Origin: Solimonas marina
GTDB taxonomy: Bacteria > Pseudomonadota > Gammaproteobacteria > Nevskiales > Nevskiaceae
NCBI RefSeq assembly: GCF_012241385.1
Contig: NZ_JAAVXB010000004.1
Location: forward strand, 124,001 to 188,000
Direction of reading: 5' to 3'
DNA length: 64,000 bases
Notes under the pieces: model-generated
Told to the model about the DNA's origin: nothing
The model's database searches: none
Seen by the model: only the letters and a program-made list of their open reading frames with translations
Position numbers and translations under genes: made by a program
Part shown: one piece after another, positions 36,354-45,965 of the stretch
Layout: the number at the start of each line of letters is the position of its first letter
Position numbering within the stretch: the first letter of the stretch is position 1

Positions 36354-38123
36354 ATGGCAAAAAAATCGAGTCTGGATAAGAGTGCCTGGCCGACGTACCG
36401 TCGTCTGCTCGGGTACTCGCTGCCGCACTGGAAGGTGATGGTGCTGGCGTTGATTGCGACCGCGGCCCTCGCCGCAGTCGACACCGCGTTTGCCGCGCTG
36501 ATCAAGCCGCTTCTGGATCGCGCGTTCGTGCAACAGAACCAGGCCTACATTCGCTGGGTGCCGTTCTATATCGTCGGCCTGTTTCTGCTGCGGGGCCTGT
36601 CGTCTTTCGCTTCGATCTACGGCATGGCCTGGGTTGCACGGCGGGTCGTCAAGGACATGCGGGCGCGGGTCTTCAACAAGCTGCTGGACTTGCCGTCGCG
36701 CTATTACGACCGCATCAATTCGGCATCGCTGGTGTCGCGGCTGACGTACTTCGTCGAGCAGATCGCCGAGGCGACGACGACGGTGCTGACCAGTACGCTC
36801 AAGGACACCCTGACGGTGATTTTCTACGTCAGCTACATGTTCTATCTGAACTGGCGACTGACGACGTTCGCCTTCGTCGTCCTGCCGTTCATCGCGCTGA
36901 TCATCAATTACGTGACCAAGCGCTTCCGGCGCATCAGCTCGCGCATCCAGGACAGCATCACCAACGTCACCGAAGCGGTCGATGAAGCCGTGCTCGGCCA
37001 GCGCATCGTCAAGGTCTACAACGCGCAGGATTTCGAGCGCGAGCACTTTGATCGCGTCAACGAGAACAACCGCTGGCTGAGCATGAAGGTCGTCGCGACG
37101 CGCGCCGGCAGCTCGGCGCTGATCCAGTTCATCGCCGCCTGGGCGGTGGCCGCGATCGTGTACTTCGCGACGCAGCCGAGCGTGCTGCAGCAGATGACGC
37201 CGGGTACGTTCGCGGCGTTCATGCTGGCCATGCTGTCGCTGATGCAGCCGATCAAGAGCATGGGCGGCGTCAACGAGAAGTTGCAGCGCGGCATCACCGC
37301 CGGCGTCGAGTTGTTCAAGGTGCTCGACGAGCCGGCCGAGATCGCCGATGGCCAGCGGCCGCTGGCGCAGGCGCGTGGCGCCCTCGAGTTTCGTGATCTG
37401 CGTTTTCGCTATGAAGGGCAGGCGCGCGACGCACTTCGCGGCGTCAACCTGAGGATCGAGCCGGGGCAGACGGTGGCGTTCGTCGGCAAGTCGGGCAGTG
37501 GCAAGTCGACGCTGTTGGCGATGCTGCCGCGCTTCTACGATCCGGACAGCGGCAGCATCATGCTCGACGGCCACGATCTGCGCGAATATCCGCTGCGCGA
37601 TCTGCGCCGACAGATGGCGCTGGTCGACCAGCAGGTGCGTTTGTTCAACAACAGCATCGCCGAAAACATCGCCTATGGTCTCGATCCGCTGCCGGACGAA
37701 GCGAAGATCATTGACGCGGCGAAGCGGGCCCACGCCTGGGAATTCATCGAGCAGCAGCCACAAGGGCTGCAGACGCTGGTCGGTCAGAACGGCGCCAAGC
37801 TGTCCGGCGGCCAGCGCCAGCGCCTGGCGATCGCACGCGCGCTGCTCAAGGATGCGCCGATCCTGATCCTCGACGAGGCGACCTCGGCGCTCGATACCGA
37901 GTCGGAGCGCATGATTCAGGACGCGCTGGAGCGGCTCGTCGAGGGCCGCACGACGCTGGTGATCGCGCATCGCCTGTCGACGATCCAGCACGCCGATCTG
38001 ATCGTCGTCATGCAGGACGGTGCGGTTGCCGAAACCGGCACGCACGACGCGCTGCTGGCGCGCGACGGTCTCTACGCGGCGCTCTATCGCATGCAGTTCA
38101 GCGACGAGCAGGGCGAGACTTGA
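36354..38123 (+). CDS. msbA: Lipid A export ABC transporter MsbA
   Basis: Inner-membrane ABC exporter of 589 residues (half-transporter, homodimer) that flips lipid A-core to the periplasmic leaflet. Six transmembrane helices in the first 320 residues, then the ATPase domain with Walker A GKSGSGKST, a Q-loop LVDQQVRLFNNSIAENI, signature LSGGQRQRLAIARALL and Walker B ILILDEATSALD. lpxK follows with overlapping stop and start (TTGA), the usual msbA-lpxK pairing. Confidence 0.95.
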   Translation: MAKKSSLDKSAWPTYRRLLGYSLPHWKVMVLALIATAALAAVDTAFAALIKPLLDRAFVQQNQAYIRWVPFYIVGLFLLRGLSSFASIYGMAWVARRVVKDMRARVFNKLLDLPSRYYDRINSASLVSRLTYFVEQIAEATTTVLTSTLKDTLTVIFYVSYMFYLNWRLTTFAFVVLPFIALIINYVTKRFRRISSRIQDSITNVTEAVDEAVLGQRIVKVYNAQDFEREHFDRVNENNRWLSMKVVATRAGSSALIQFIAAWAVAAIVYFATQPSVLQQMTPGTFAAFMLAMLSLMQPIKSMGGVNEKLQRGITAGVELFKVLDEPAEIADGQRPLAQARGALEFRDLRFRYEGQARDALRGVNLRIEPGQTVAFVGKSGSGKSTLLAMLPRFYDPDSGSIMLDGHDLREYPLRDLRRQMALVDQQVRLFNNSIAENIAYGLDPLPDEAKIIDAAKRAHAWEFIEQQPQGLQTLVGQNGAKLSGGQRQRLAIARALLKDAPILILDEATSALDTESERMIQDALERLVEGRTTLVIAHRLSTIQHADLIVVMQDGAVAETGTHDALLARDGLYAALYRMQFSDEQGET

Positions 38124-39103
38124 AAACGGCGCTGGAGCGACGCTGGTACGCGTCGTCGGCGCCACCGGCGCTGTTGCAGCCACTGGCGGCGCTGTACGGC
38201 GCGATCAGTCGCGCTCGTCGGCGGCGTCTGCAGGACAGGGCCGTCCAAGTGCCGGTGCCGGTCGTCATCGTCGGCAACATCAGCGTTGGCGGCACCGGCA
38301 AGACGCCTTTTGCGATCTGGCTGCTGGAGCGTTTGTGCGAATGGGGGTGGACCCCGGGCGTCGTCAGTCGCGGCTATGGCGCGCAGCCGCCGCAGCGGCC
38401 TTATCGCGTTCCGACGGGCGGTGATCCGCGTCTGTGCGGTGACGAGCCGCTGCTGATCGCGCAGCGCAGCGGCTGCCCGGTCGTGATCGATGCTGATCGT
38501 GTCGCCGCGGCGCGGTATCTGCTGGCGACGCATCCCGCGGTCGACATCATCCTCAGCGACGACGGTCTGCAGCACTATCGGCTGGCGCGAAACGTCGAGA
38601 TCGCGCTGGTCGATGGCCGGCGCGGCCTCGGTAATGGCGCGCTGTTGCCGGCCGGGCCATTGCGTGAAGCGCCGGCACGGCTGAACGAGGTCGACCTGGT
38701 CGTCATCAACGGCGGCGACTGGTCGCGCGGCGGCGCGCTGCACATGTGCCTGCAGGCAGACGACGCACGACATCTGCTGGACGGCGAGCGCCGCCCGCTG
38801 GCGGCATGGCGCGGACAGCGTGTGCACGCTGTCGCCGGCATCGGCGATCCGACGCGTTTCTTTGCCACGCTGCGTGACGCCGGGCTCGACGTCATCGAGC
38901 ATCCGTTCGCCGATCACCACGCCTACACCGCCGCCGATTTGGCGTTCGGCGACGCGCGACCGGTGCTGATGACGGAGAAGGATGCCGTCAAATGCACGTT
39001 GTTCGGCGATGGCCGATTGTGGAGCCTGCCGGTGGTGGCATGGCTAGACGAGCGCGACGCAGCGCGTGTGCGACAATGCATGGAAACCGCACGGCCGGTC
39101 TGA
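38120..39103 (+). CDS. lpxK: Tetraacyldisaccharide 4'-kinase
   Basis: Membrane-associated kinase of 327 residues phosphorylating the 4' position of the lipid A precursor. The Walker A motif is [13 protein letters not shown] (about 54-66); the DDGLQHYRL segment carries the DxD/H metal and catalytic region. The start is a TTG at 38120 whose last two bases are shared with the msbA TGA; AGGGCGAG lies just upstream. Part of the msbA-lpxK-ycaR-kdsB set. Confidence 0.94.
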   Translation: MKTALERRWYASSAPPALLQPLAALYGAISRARRRRLQDRAVQVPVPVVIVGNISVGGTGKTPFAIWLLERLCEWGWTPGVVSRGYGAQPPQRPYRVPTGGDPRLCGDEPLLIAQRSGCPVVIDADRVAAARYLLATHPAVDIILSDDGLQHYRLARNVEIALVDGRRGLGNGALLPAGPLREAPARLNEVDLVVINGGDWSRGGALHMCLQADDARHLLDGERRPLAAWRGQRVHAVAGIGDPTRFFATLRDAGLDVIEHPFADHHAYTAADLAFGDARPVLMTEKDAVKCTLFGDGRLWSLPVVAWLDERDAARVRQCMETARPV

Positions 39104-39140
39104 ACCGGCCTGGCAACGAGCAAGAGGTCGAGTCACGACG

Positions 39141-39323
39141 ATGGACAAGCGTTTGCTGGAAATTCTCGTATGTCCGGTCAGCAAGGCGTCGCTCGAATGG
39201 CGCGCCGATCTGCAGGAGCTGTGGTGCCGTGCGTCGCGGCTGGCGTATCCGGTACGCGATGGTGTGCCGGTGATGCTCGAAGATGAGGCGCGTGCGCTGG
39301 CCGACGAGGAATTGCAGGCATGA
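39141..39323 (+). CDS. ycaR: Trm112-family small protein (YcaR)
   Basis: A 60-residue protein of the UPF0434/Trm112 family. [15 protein letters not shown] and [13 protein letters not shown] are the conserved motifs; Cys11 and Cys29 are the only cysteines. It always sits between lpxK and kdsB in this type of cluster, but its bacterial role is not settled. The start at 39141 is the Met of the conserved LLEIL helix. Confidence 0.92.
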   Translation: MDKRLLEILVCPVSKASLEWRADLQELWCRASRLAYPVRDGVPVMLEDEARALADEELQA

Positions 39324-39420
39324 GCATGCGACACGGGGCTCTGCGCGCCGCGCAAACGGGGGCGGGAGCCGGCTCTCTCATGCGAGCGACCGTCCTTGCA
39401 GCTGGCGCGAGGGTGGACGA

Positions 39421-40206
39421 ATGAGCGACGAGCCGGCCGTCGTTGCCGAGCCGTTCAAGGTCGTCATTCCCGCGCGCCTGGGGTCGACACGCCTGCCGCG
39501 CAAAGTGCTGCGCGAGATCGCCGGCAAGCCGGTCGTTCAGCACGTCTGGGAGGCGGCCCGCAAGGCCGGCGCCGACGAAGTCATCGTCGCCACCGATTCC
39601 GATGAAGTCCGGGTGGCTTGCGAGGCATTTGGTGCCGACGTCCGACTGACGGCACCCACGCATAATTCCGGCACCGACCGCGCCAACGAGATCGCGCGCC
39701 AGGCGGGCTGGGATGCATCGACCATCGTCGTCAACCTGCAGGGCGACGAGCCGATGATGCCACCGGCGCTGGTGGCCCAGGCCGCGCAATTGCTCGCCGA
39801 TGATCCGCAGGCGCACATCGCGTCGCTCTGCCATCCGTTGCAGTCCGTCGACGAGTGGCTGAACCCGAACGTCGTCAAACTGGTCATGGATCGTCGCGGC
39901 TATGCCATGTATTTCTCGCGCGCGCCGATCCCGTGGCGCCGCGAAGGTGCCAGCCGCGAGCAGCCGCGCCTGCCGAGCGGCCTGGCCTTCCGCCACATCG
40001 GCCTGTACGCCTACCGCGTGGCGGCGCTGACCGAATTCAGCGAGCTGTCGCCGGCGCCGCTGGAGGACTGCGAGGCGCTCGAGCAGTTGCGCGCGCTCAC
40101 ACATGGCTTTCGCATTCGCATGGGCATTACCGAGACGCCGCCGCCGCGTGGTATCGATACGGAAGAAGACCTGCAAGCCGTCGAGCGCCTGTTCAGCGCG
40201 GGCTGA
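39421..40206 (+). CDS. kdsB: 3-deoxy-manno-octulosonate cytidylyltransferase
   Basis: Activates Kdo as CMP-Kdo for lipopolysaccharide inner-core synthesis; 261 residues, cytosolic. The nucleotide-binding signature is IPARLGSTRLPRKVL (about 16-30); VNLQGDEPMMPPALV and FSRAPIPWRR are the substrate motifs. The ATG at 39421 is used because homologous sequence begins about a dozen residues later; longer extension is not family-like. The low-molecular-weight phosphatase and murB genes that often follow are absent. Confidence 0.95.
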   Translation: MSDEPAVVAEPFKVVIPARLGSTRLPRKVLREIAGKPVVQHVWEAARKAGADEVIVATDSDEVRVACEAFGADVRLTAPTHNSGTDRANEIARQAGWDASTIVVNLQGDEPMMPPALVAQAAQLLADDPQAHIASLCHPLQSVDEWLNPNVVKLVMDRRGYAMYFSRAPIPWRREGASREQPRLPSGLAFRHIGLYAYRVAALTEFSELSPAPLEDCEALEQLRALTHGFRIRMGITETPPPRGIDTEEDLQAVERLFSAG

Positions 40207-40491
40207 GCAGCGGGCCTTCGCCAGCGCGTTGCGCAAGCAAGCCGCCGGGTAGCTGGCGATCCGGTTGCGGTCGCCACCGCGGCGGAGGTGGCCGTGCTTG
40301 GCTGGCTTAACGATGCCGCTTTGTGCGCTTCAGTGGACGCGACGCCAGGTTCGATGCGGGCAGGGGCTCTCGTCGGTGACTAGGACGTCGGTTGTCGAAT
40401 TGTGCTTAGGGCGGAATCTCGCTGCGCAGATGTCCTGTGGTGGTGTGTCTTGGCGATCGGGTGGCAGCAAGGCCTGAGCATGCCATCGCCG
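40207..40491. other. Intergenic stretch after kdsB, nothing recognised
   Basis: Some 285 bases between the convergent ends of kdsB and the TetR gene. Short open frames occur on both strands but none shows a ribosome site or recognisable motif. It marks the left edge of the accessory insert before rne. Confidence 0.5.
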
Positions 40492-41082
40492 CTATCTCGG
40501 GTTGCCGCTGCGGCCGTTTGATTCAGGGATGCGGCCATGATCCACGAGGATCGCGCTGGCGATCACGTCGAAAAGGCGATCAGCACGCAGCGCGTGTGTG
40601 GGCTGCTCTCGGAGCCAGGCGAGGGCCGCGATCAGGTCGAACAGTTCGTCGCCATTCAAGTCGGGTCGCGCCATCCCTTCGTCTTGAGCACGAGCGAGCA
40701 GCGCTGCGCCTGCTGCGCGCAACGTGACGCATGACGCGTGCAGTGCGGAATCAGGATTTTCGATAGCGCCCATCATCAATGCGATGACGCCACGGTGCTC
40801 GTGGGTAAACGCGGTGGTTTCCTGCAACCACGATAAAAGCGCTTCATCGGGAGCTTGCGATGCTTCGAGCGCCTGGGCCTTTTCCGCCAGCGTATTGAAG
40901 CTCGCACGCAATATGGTTTCCAGCAGAACTTCCCGCGTCGGGAAGTGCCGGTACAGCGTGCCTAAGCCAACGTCGGCCCTGCGGGCGACATCGCGCAGGG
41001 AGGCATTGGCACCTTGCTCAGCGAAGACGTCCCGCGCGACCGCAAGCAGTTGTTCGTAGTTCTTTTTGGCGTCGGCTCTCAT
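40492..41082 (-). CDS. TetR-family transcriptional regulator
   Basis: A 196-residue repressor-type protein. The N-terminal helix-turn-helix is clear: ARDVFAEQGANASLRDVARRADVGLGTLYRHFPTREVLLETI (about 16-58 of the chosen protein). The C-terminal ligand and dimer domain is that of the group with a TetR_C-like DLIAALAWLREQ near the end. Divergent from the oxidoreductase at 41171 with the 40-bp palindrome between them, so it very likely represses both itself and that gene. The ATG at 41082 is chosen; an in-frame ATG at 41115 lies inside the operator and would add 11 residues. Confidence 0.9.
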   Translation of the reverse strand: MRADAKKNYEQLLAVARDVFAEQGANASLRDVARRADVGLGTLYRHFPTREVLLETILRASFNTLAEKAQALEASQAPDEALLSWLQETTAFTHEHRGVIALMMGAIENPDSALHASCVTLRAAGAALLARAQDEGMARPDLNGDELFDLIAALAWLREQPTHALRADRLFDVIASAILVDHGRIPESNGRSGNPR

Positions 41083-41091
41083 AGGCTTAAT

Positions 41092-41120
41092 TTGACAATC
41101 GGAGCACTGCTCCATATATA
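41092..41120 (+). promoter_or_regulatory. Promoter of the oxidoreductase gene, overlapped by the operator
   Basis: A perfect -35 hexamer TTGACA (41092-41097), a 17-base spacer, and TATATA (41115-41120) as -10. The first GGAGCACTGCTCC operator fills the spacer and the second follows the -10, so a bound TetR dimer would exclude RNA polymerase. Confidence 0.75.
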
Positions 41121-41137
41121 TGGAGCAGTGCTCCGAT
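41098..41137. promoter_or_regulatory. Double TetR operator: 40-bp perfect palindrome
   Basis: Positions 41098-41137 equal their own reverse complement without a loop. Inside are two copies of the 13-base palindrome GGAGCANTGCTCC (41101-41113 and 41122-41134) separated by ATATATAT, with centres 21 bases apart, that is two helical turns, on one face of the DNA. It lies between the divergent TetR and oxidoreductase genes. Confidence 0.88.
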
Positions 41138-41170
41138 CAAGATAATTCATTTCCGCCCCAGGAGAAAGCA

Positions 41171-42199
41171 ATGCCAGTCAAGACGATGAAAGCCATTCGC
41201 CAGCATGCGTTCGGGGGACCTGACGTGCTGCGTTACGAAGACGCCCCGATGCCCGAGTTGAAGACGGGCGAAGTGCTGGTGCGCGTTCAGGCCGTGGGCG
41301 TCAATCCACCCGACTGGTATCTGCGCGAGGGATACAAGATGTTACCCCCGGAGTGGCGTCCCCCTGTGTCCTTCCCCCTCATTCTCGGGACCGATGTGTC
41401 GGGCGTCGTCGAAGCCGTCGCTGACGATGCAGGCGGCCTGGAACGTGGTGACGAGGTGTACTCGATGGTCCGATTTCCTGCTGGAATGGCCGGAGACAGC
41501 GGAGCCTATGCTGAGTACGTTGCAGTCCCGGCTTCGGAGATTGCGCGCAAGCCGACCCACATTGACCATGTGCATGCCGCAGGTGCTCCGATGTCGTTGC
41601 TCACCGCCTGGCAGTTCCTGGTCGATCCGGGACACGACGAACCGAACCCGCTGCAGCCGAATCGGCATGAGCCCGTGCCGCTCGAAGGCAAAACCGTCCT
41701 CGTGAACGGCGCCGCCGGTGGCGTCGGGCATTTCGTGGTGCAGGTGGCCACATTGAAGGGCGCGCGCGTGATTGCAATTGCGTCGGGCCGACATGAAGCG
41801 CTCCTTCGAGATCTGGGCGCAGATGAGTTCATCGACTACACCCAAACGATTGCCGACGACGTCGTGCGCAACGCTGATCTCGTGGTTGACGCAGTAGGGG
41901 GCGCGACTTCGGGACGCTTCTTGCGCACGCTGAAACGTGGCGGTGCCTTATTCCCGATCTTTCCCTTGGGCTTCTCTGGCTTCGACGAGGCCGAGCAGCT
42001 GGGCGTTACCGTCTCAGCAACTCAGGTGCGGTCAAATGGGGCGCAGCTTGCGGCGCTCGGCCGTCTGTTGCACGCGGAGGCGATTCGTGTCGTGATCGAC
42101 AGTACCTATCCGTTGGCCGATGCGGCAGAAGCGCATGAGCGCGCAGCGCGCGGGCATATCCAGGGCAAGATCGTGCTCACGGTCAACGAAGCGAGATGA
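41171..42199 (+). CDS. Zinc-independent NADP-dependent quinone oxidoreductase (MDR family)
   Basis: A 342-residue medium-chain dehydrogenase/reductase. Seen: VGVNPPDWYLREG and LGTDVSGVVEAV in the catalytic domain, and the nucleotide-binding NGAAGGVGHFVVQVATLKGARVIAIAS. The zinc-ligand pattern of alcohol dehydrogenases is missing, which places it with quinone oxidoreductases or enoyl reductases. AGGAG lies six bases before the ATG at 41171; an open extension upstream starts inside the operator and is rejected. A likely target of the divergent TetR protein, possibly for detoxification of a quinone or other electrophile (inference). Confidence 0.9.
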   Translation: MPVKTMKAIRQHAFGGPDVLRYEDAPMPELKTGEVLVRVQAVGVNPPDWYLREGYKMLPPEWRPPVSFPLILGTDVSGVVEAVADDAGGLERGDEVYSMVRFPAGMAGDSGAYAEYVAVPASEIARKPTHIDHVHAAGAPMSLLTAWQFLVDPGHDEPNPLQPNRHEPVPLEGKTVLVNGAAGGVGHFVVQVATLKGARVIAIASGRHEALLRDLGADEFIDYTQTIADDVVRNADLVVDAVGGATSGRFLRTLKRGGALFPIFPLGFSGFDEAEQLGVTVSATQVRSNGAQLAALGRLLHAEAIRVVIDSTYPLADAAEAHERAARGHIQGKIVLTVNEAR

Positions 42200-42376
42200 T
42201 TCTGATGCGCGCCATCGAGCGCGCGATGAATGACCTATTCAGTCCGCGGCTCACGGCGGAGGAGGCGGACAGTCGGCATTTCAGTGATGACTTTCGCCAG
42301 CGCGTGAACGGACGCTGGATTGATCGAGCGACGTTTCTTTCCCGCATCGACCAGATCAGGGCTATGGCTGATCGTG
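42196..42376 (+). pseudogene. Truncated NTF2/SnoaL-like protein gene
   Basis: The frame starts with an ATG overlapping the oxidoreductase stop (ATGA), as in a real operon. About 60 residues resemble the start of NTF2-like proteins: RAIERAMNDLFSPRL, then RHFSDDFRQRVNGRWIDRATFLSRIDQI. Homology then stops near 42376 and the frame runs on into the rne terminator and antisense of rne, so the C-terminal two thirds of the fold are missing. Either deleted when this insert met rne, or decayed. The 3' limit is approximate. Confidence 0.5.
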
Positions 42377-42463
42377 TCCCGTCGCGGGCTTGCGCCGCTC
42401 GCCAACCTTTGTCTGGTGTGGAGCATGAATATTTACGGCTCACTGCGGTGAGTCAGCGCAAAG

Positions 42464-42493
42464 AAAAAGGCGGCCTGACGGCCGCCTTTTTCT
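42464..42493. terminator. Bidirectional terminator at the end of rne
   Basis: GGCGGCC-TGAC-GGCCGCC stem flanked by AAAAA and TTTTT, giving T-runs after the hairpin on both strands. It ends rne on the minus strand and the oxidoreductase transcript on the plus strand. Confidence 0.93.
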
Positions 42494-42508
42494 TGACCGC
42501 TAGCGCAT

Positions 42509-45500
42509 TCAGGCCGGCTTGTTCGACGTGTCGTCGGCCTTTTCGGGTTTCTCTGCTGGCTTGGCTGCTGCCTGCTCGGCCGTGGCCTTCTCGAACAGCT
42601 TGAAGTAATCCGACGCCGGCGCGCTGGCGCGAAATTGCGGCGTACGGGTCGGGTCTTCGGTGTGTGGCTCGGCCGTGACCGGCGCCGGCTCCGTTTCGCC
42701 CGCTTCTGCTGCCGTCGCGACTTCCGGCGGCGTGGCTTCGGCGGCGTTTGGCGTCGCCGACGGTTCTTCCGACGGCTCGGCACTGGCCGCGACTTCGACG
42801 GGCTTCGGTTCCTCAGCTTCGACGGTCGCTGGGGTCTCGGCCGGCGCCGCCGATTCCGATTCGACGCTGGCCTCTGTCACGTCAGCATCGGCTGCCGGCT
42901 CTACCGCCGCCAGCGGCATGTCGCTGGCCGTGCCATCGCCGGCGATGGCTGCAGCGGCGGGCTGTTCCGGCACGATTTCAGTCGTCGGTGCGGGCGCGGC
43001 TGCCTCGGCTGCTGCGGTCACGGCTTCTGCCGTTTCCAGCGACTGCGGGGGCTCGTGTGCGGCTGTGGGCTCAGCGTCCGGCGTCTGCGCTTCCATTGAC
43101 ACTTCGACCGGTGCTTCTGCGCGCGGGGCGTGGTCTTCGACCACGTCCGGCGGTGTGGCATCGACGGCCGCAATGTCGGCCGCTTGCGCTTCAGGTGCGA
43201 CTGCGGTGGTCGCCGCCACCGCTTCGTCAGCGGTTGCCGGCGCGACGTCGCCCTCGATCGCGGCATCGGTGGTTGCTGCCGGTTCGCGTGACACCTCGCG
43301 CAGCAACGGCAGCTGCGTCTCGATGCGTGGCGCGCTGGCCGGTGCCGGGCTTGTCTCCGGCGTTGCCGATTCGTCGGCGTCGACCATGTCGTCGCTCAAT
43401 TCGGCGTCGCCAGCATCCCCGGCCGTTGCCTTCTCGCGCGCGGCTGCGGCTTCGGCGCGCTCCCGGCGGTCGCGGCCGCCACGGCGGCGGCGGCGGCGGC
43501 CGTTGCCGCTGCCTTCCGGACGTGCGTTGCCTTCGCCGGCGCCCGCGACTGTTGCGGTTGCGCCTGCAGCGACTTCGGCTTCGACAGCGACTTCAGGCGT
43601 CAGCTTCTCGGCGACGGCATCGGCCGGGCGCGGTACCGGCGTCTGCGATGTCGCTGGCGGCTGTGCGTTGCGTGCCGGCTGCTGGACGTTGTCCTTTTCC
43701 TTGGCCTTGTCCTTATTGCCCTGATCCTTGCTGACGTCCTTGGCCTGCGCATTGCCGCGCGCCTGCTGCGCAGTGGCATTGCTGCGCTGACCGCGCTGGG
43801 CATTGTTCTGCTGACCGCCACGGGCGTTGTCGCGGCCACCGTCGCGGGCCGAGCGCTCGCCGCCACGGTTGCCGTCGCGGCGCTGTTCGCCGCGACCCCG
43901 ACGGTCGTCACGATCGCGACGGCCGTCGCGACGCTGCTGCGGTTTCTTCGCCGGGGCGGCGGCGACCGGTTCGGCGACCGGGCGCGGGCCGATGCCGAGC
44001 AAGCGCATCAGTCGCGTCCAGAAACTTTCCGAGGCGGCTGCACCGGCCGGCTGCATGATGACCTGCACCGGTTGCTGGATGACGACCGGTGCCGGCGTCG
44101 ACGGCAGGATCTGCTTGACCGCCGGTTCGGCGAGCACGCGCTGGACCTGCACGGCCTTGCCGAGCTCTTCCTGCGCCTGGACGTCGAAGTCCTGTGCGAG
44201 CTGGTAGCTGGTGTTGCCGTTGCCGTCCTGCTGCATGGCGTCGTTGCGCACGCGGCGGATTTCGTAGTTGGGCGTGTGCAGCGACGGATTCGGCACCAGC
44301 GTGATGTAGGTGCGATAGCGTGCCTCGATTTCGCGAACCGCCAGTCGCTTTTCGTTGAGCAGGAAGGTGCCGACGTCGACCGGTACCTGCGCGATGACGC
44401 GCCCGGTGCGGTCTTTCATGGCTTCTTCTTCGATCAGGCGCAGGATCGACAGTGCCAGCGATTCGACGCTGCGGATATGGCCGCGGCCGGCGCAACGCGG
44501 GCAGGGGATCTGCGTGTGCTCGCCGAGGCTCGGGCGCAGGCGCTGGCGCGACATTTCGAGCAGGCCGAAGCGCGAGATCTTGCCGATCTGGATGCGCGCG
44601 CGATCCATCTCGACCGCCGCTTCGAGGCGCTTTTCGACTTCACGCTGATTCTTCGACGAATTCATGTCGATGAAGTCGATGACGATCAGGCCGCCGTGGT
44701 CGCGCAGGCGCAGCTGACGTGCGATTTCGTCGGCCGCTTCGAGGTTGGTGTTGAGCGCCGTGTCCTCGATGCTGCCGCCGCCGGTGGCCTTGGCCGAGTT
44801 GATGTCGATCGCGGTCAGGGCTTCGCCGTGGTCGATGACGATGCTGCCGCCGGACGGCAGGCGCACGGTGCGCTCGTGCGCCAGTTCGATCTGCGATTCG
44901 ATCTGGAAGCGCGAGAACAGCGGAATCTCGTCCTTGTACAGCTTCAGACGCGGCAGGTTCTGCGGCATCACATGTTCCATGTGCTGCCGGGCCTGCTCGA
45001 AGATTTCGGCGTTGTCGATCACCACCTCGCCGATATCCGGGCGCAGGTAGTCACGCAGCGCGCGCAGGATGATGTTGTTTTCCTGGTAGACCAGGAACGG
45101 CGCCTTGCGCTCGCTGCCGGCCTTCTCGATCGCGCCCCAGATTTCGGCCAGATAGTTGGCGTCCCACTGCAGCTCTTCGACCGTGCGGCCGACGCCGTTG
45201 GAGCGGATGATGACCCCCATGCCGTCGGGGATCTCCATCTTTTCCAGCGCTTCCTTGGCCTCTTCGCGCTCGTCGCCCTCGGCGCGACGCGAGACGCCGC
45301 CGGCCTTCGGGTTGTTCGGCATCAGGACCAGATAGCGGCCGGCCAGCGAGACATAGGTGGTCAGCGCCGCGCCCTTGTTGCCGCGCTCTTCCTTCTCGAC
45401 CTGGATGATGACTTCCTGGCCTTCCTCGAGCTGCTCGCGCAGATTGCCGCTGGACTTGCCGTCCTTGAAATAGCTCTTGGCGATTTCCTTGGCCGGCAGG

Positions 45501-45700
45501 AAGCCGTGGCGCTCGGCGCCGTAATCGACGAAGCAGGCTTCGAGCGACGGTTCGACGCGGGTAATACGACCTTTGTAGACGTTTCCTTTCTTTTGTTCGC
45601 GGGCAGCGGTCTCGATATCAAGGTCCTGCAGCTTCTGCCCGTCCACGATCGCCACGCGCAGCTCCTCTCGCTGCGTGGCGTTGATCAAAATGCGTTTCAT
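42509..45700 (-). CDS. rne: Ribonuclease E
   Basis: Endoribonuclease for mRNA decay and rRNA/tRNA processing, 1063 residues, like the E. coli enzyme. N-terminal catalytic half: [23 protein letters not shown]1 domain (about 35-125), the DNase I-like subdomain with [20 protein letters not shown], and the zinc-link [12 protein letters not shown]. After about residue 510 comes the unstructured scaffold: Arg/Gly/Asn-rich RNA-binding blocks ([19 protein letters not shown]), a second Arg patch ([14 protein letters not shown]), then a long Ala/Glu/Pro-rich acidic region. The end [10 protein letters not shown] may be a partner-binding helix. It is divergent from rluC with 265 bases between start codons. 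Confidence 0.97.
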   Translation of the reverse strand: MKRILINATQREELRVAIVDGQKLQDLDIETAAREQKKGNVYKGRITRVEPSLEACFVDYGAERHGFLPAKEIAKSYFKDGKSSGNLREQLEEGQEVIIQVEKEERGNKGAALTTYVSLAGRYLVLMPNNPKAGGVSRRAEGDEREEAKEALEKMEIPDGMGVIIRSNGVGRTVEELQWDANYLAEIWGAIEKAGSERKAPFLVYQENNIILRALRDYLRPDIGEVVIDNAEIFEQARQHMEHVMPQNLPRLKLYKDEIPLFSRFQIESQIELAHERTVRLPSGGSIVIDHGEALTAIDINSAKATGGGSIEDTALNTNLEAADEIARQLRLRDHGGLIVIDFIDMNSSKNQREVEKRLEAAVEMDRARIQIGKISRFGLLEMSRQRLRPSLGEHTQIPCPRCAGRGHIRSVESLALSILRLIEEEAMKDRTGRVIAQVPVDVGTFLLNEKRLAVREIEARYRTYITLVPNPSLHTPNYEIRRVRNDAMQQDGNGNTSYQLAQDFDVQAQEELGKAVQVQRVLAEPAVKQILPSTPAPVVIQQPVQVIMQPAGAAASESFWTRLMRLLGIGPRPVAEPVAAAPAKKPQQRRDGRRDRDDRRGRGEQRRDGNRGGERSARDGGRDNARGGQQNNAQRGQRSNATAQQARGNAQAKDVSKDQGNKDKAKEKDNVQQPARNAQPPATSQTPVPRPADAVAEKLTPEVAVEAEVAAGATATVAGAGEGNARPEGSGNGRRRRRRGGRDRRERAEAAAAREKATAGDAGDAELSDDMVDADESATPETSPAPASAPRIETQLPLLREVSREPAATTDAAIEGDVAPATADEAVAATTAVAPEAQAADIAAVDATPPDVVEDHAPRAEAPVEVSMEAQTPDAEPTAAHEPPQSLETAEAVTAAAEAAAPAPTTEIVPEQPAAAAIAGDGTASDMPLAAVEPAADADVTEASVESESAAPAETPATVEAEEPKPVEVAASAEPSEEPSATPNAAEATPPEVATAAEAGETEPAPVTAEPHTEDPTRTPQFRASAPASDYFKLFEKATAEQAAAKPAEKPEKADDTSNKPA

Positions 45701-45965
45701 GCAATAAGTCCTGTGAGGCACGGCGAGCGCCGTCGGAGGACTCGTCCCGGATTCGGCGGGTGTCGCGAATCGTCATGGAATCCCCCGGCGCGTTTCGTGC
45801 GCGATTCTGGTTCATACGAGTCGACGCGCGAGTTGCGCGAGCGACTGAAATTCGGAGCGGACGCGGGGCTGATACACTATGCGAGATCCCTGCATCTCAT
45901 TTTTCTTCCGTAACCGTTGATTCGGGAACGGAAAATTTCGTCCTGAATTAACGGAAGTCTTTATT
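45701..45965. other. Divergent rne-rluC intergenic region
   Basis: 265 bases holding the 5' leaders of both genes. A TACACT hexamer at 45873-45878 (plus strand) could be the rluC -10, with no convincing -35. No gene is seen. RNase E leaders of other bacteria are targets for autoregulation; no specific conserved structure could be recognised here. Confidence 0.4.

Noticed and set aside
36279-38183. A 634-codon open frame antisense to msbA
   Set aside because: Pure shadow of msbA; composition is Arg/His/Gln-rich and shows no motifs.
40265-40736. Several short plus-strand frames between kdsB and the TetR gene and antisense to it
   Set aside because: No start-site signals or motifs; those beyond 40492 are antisense to the TetR gene.
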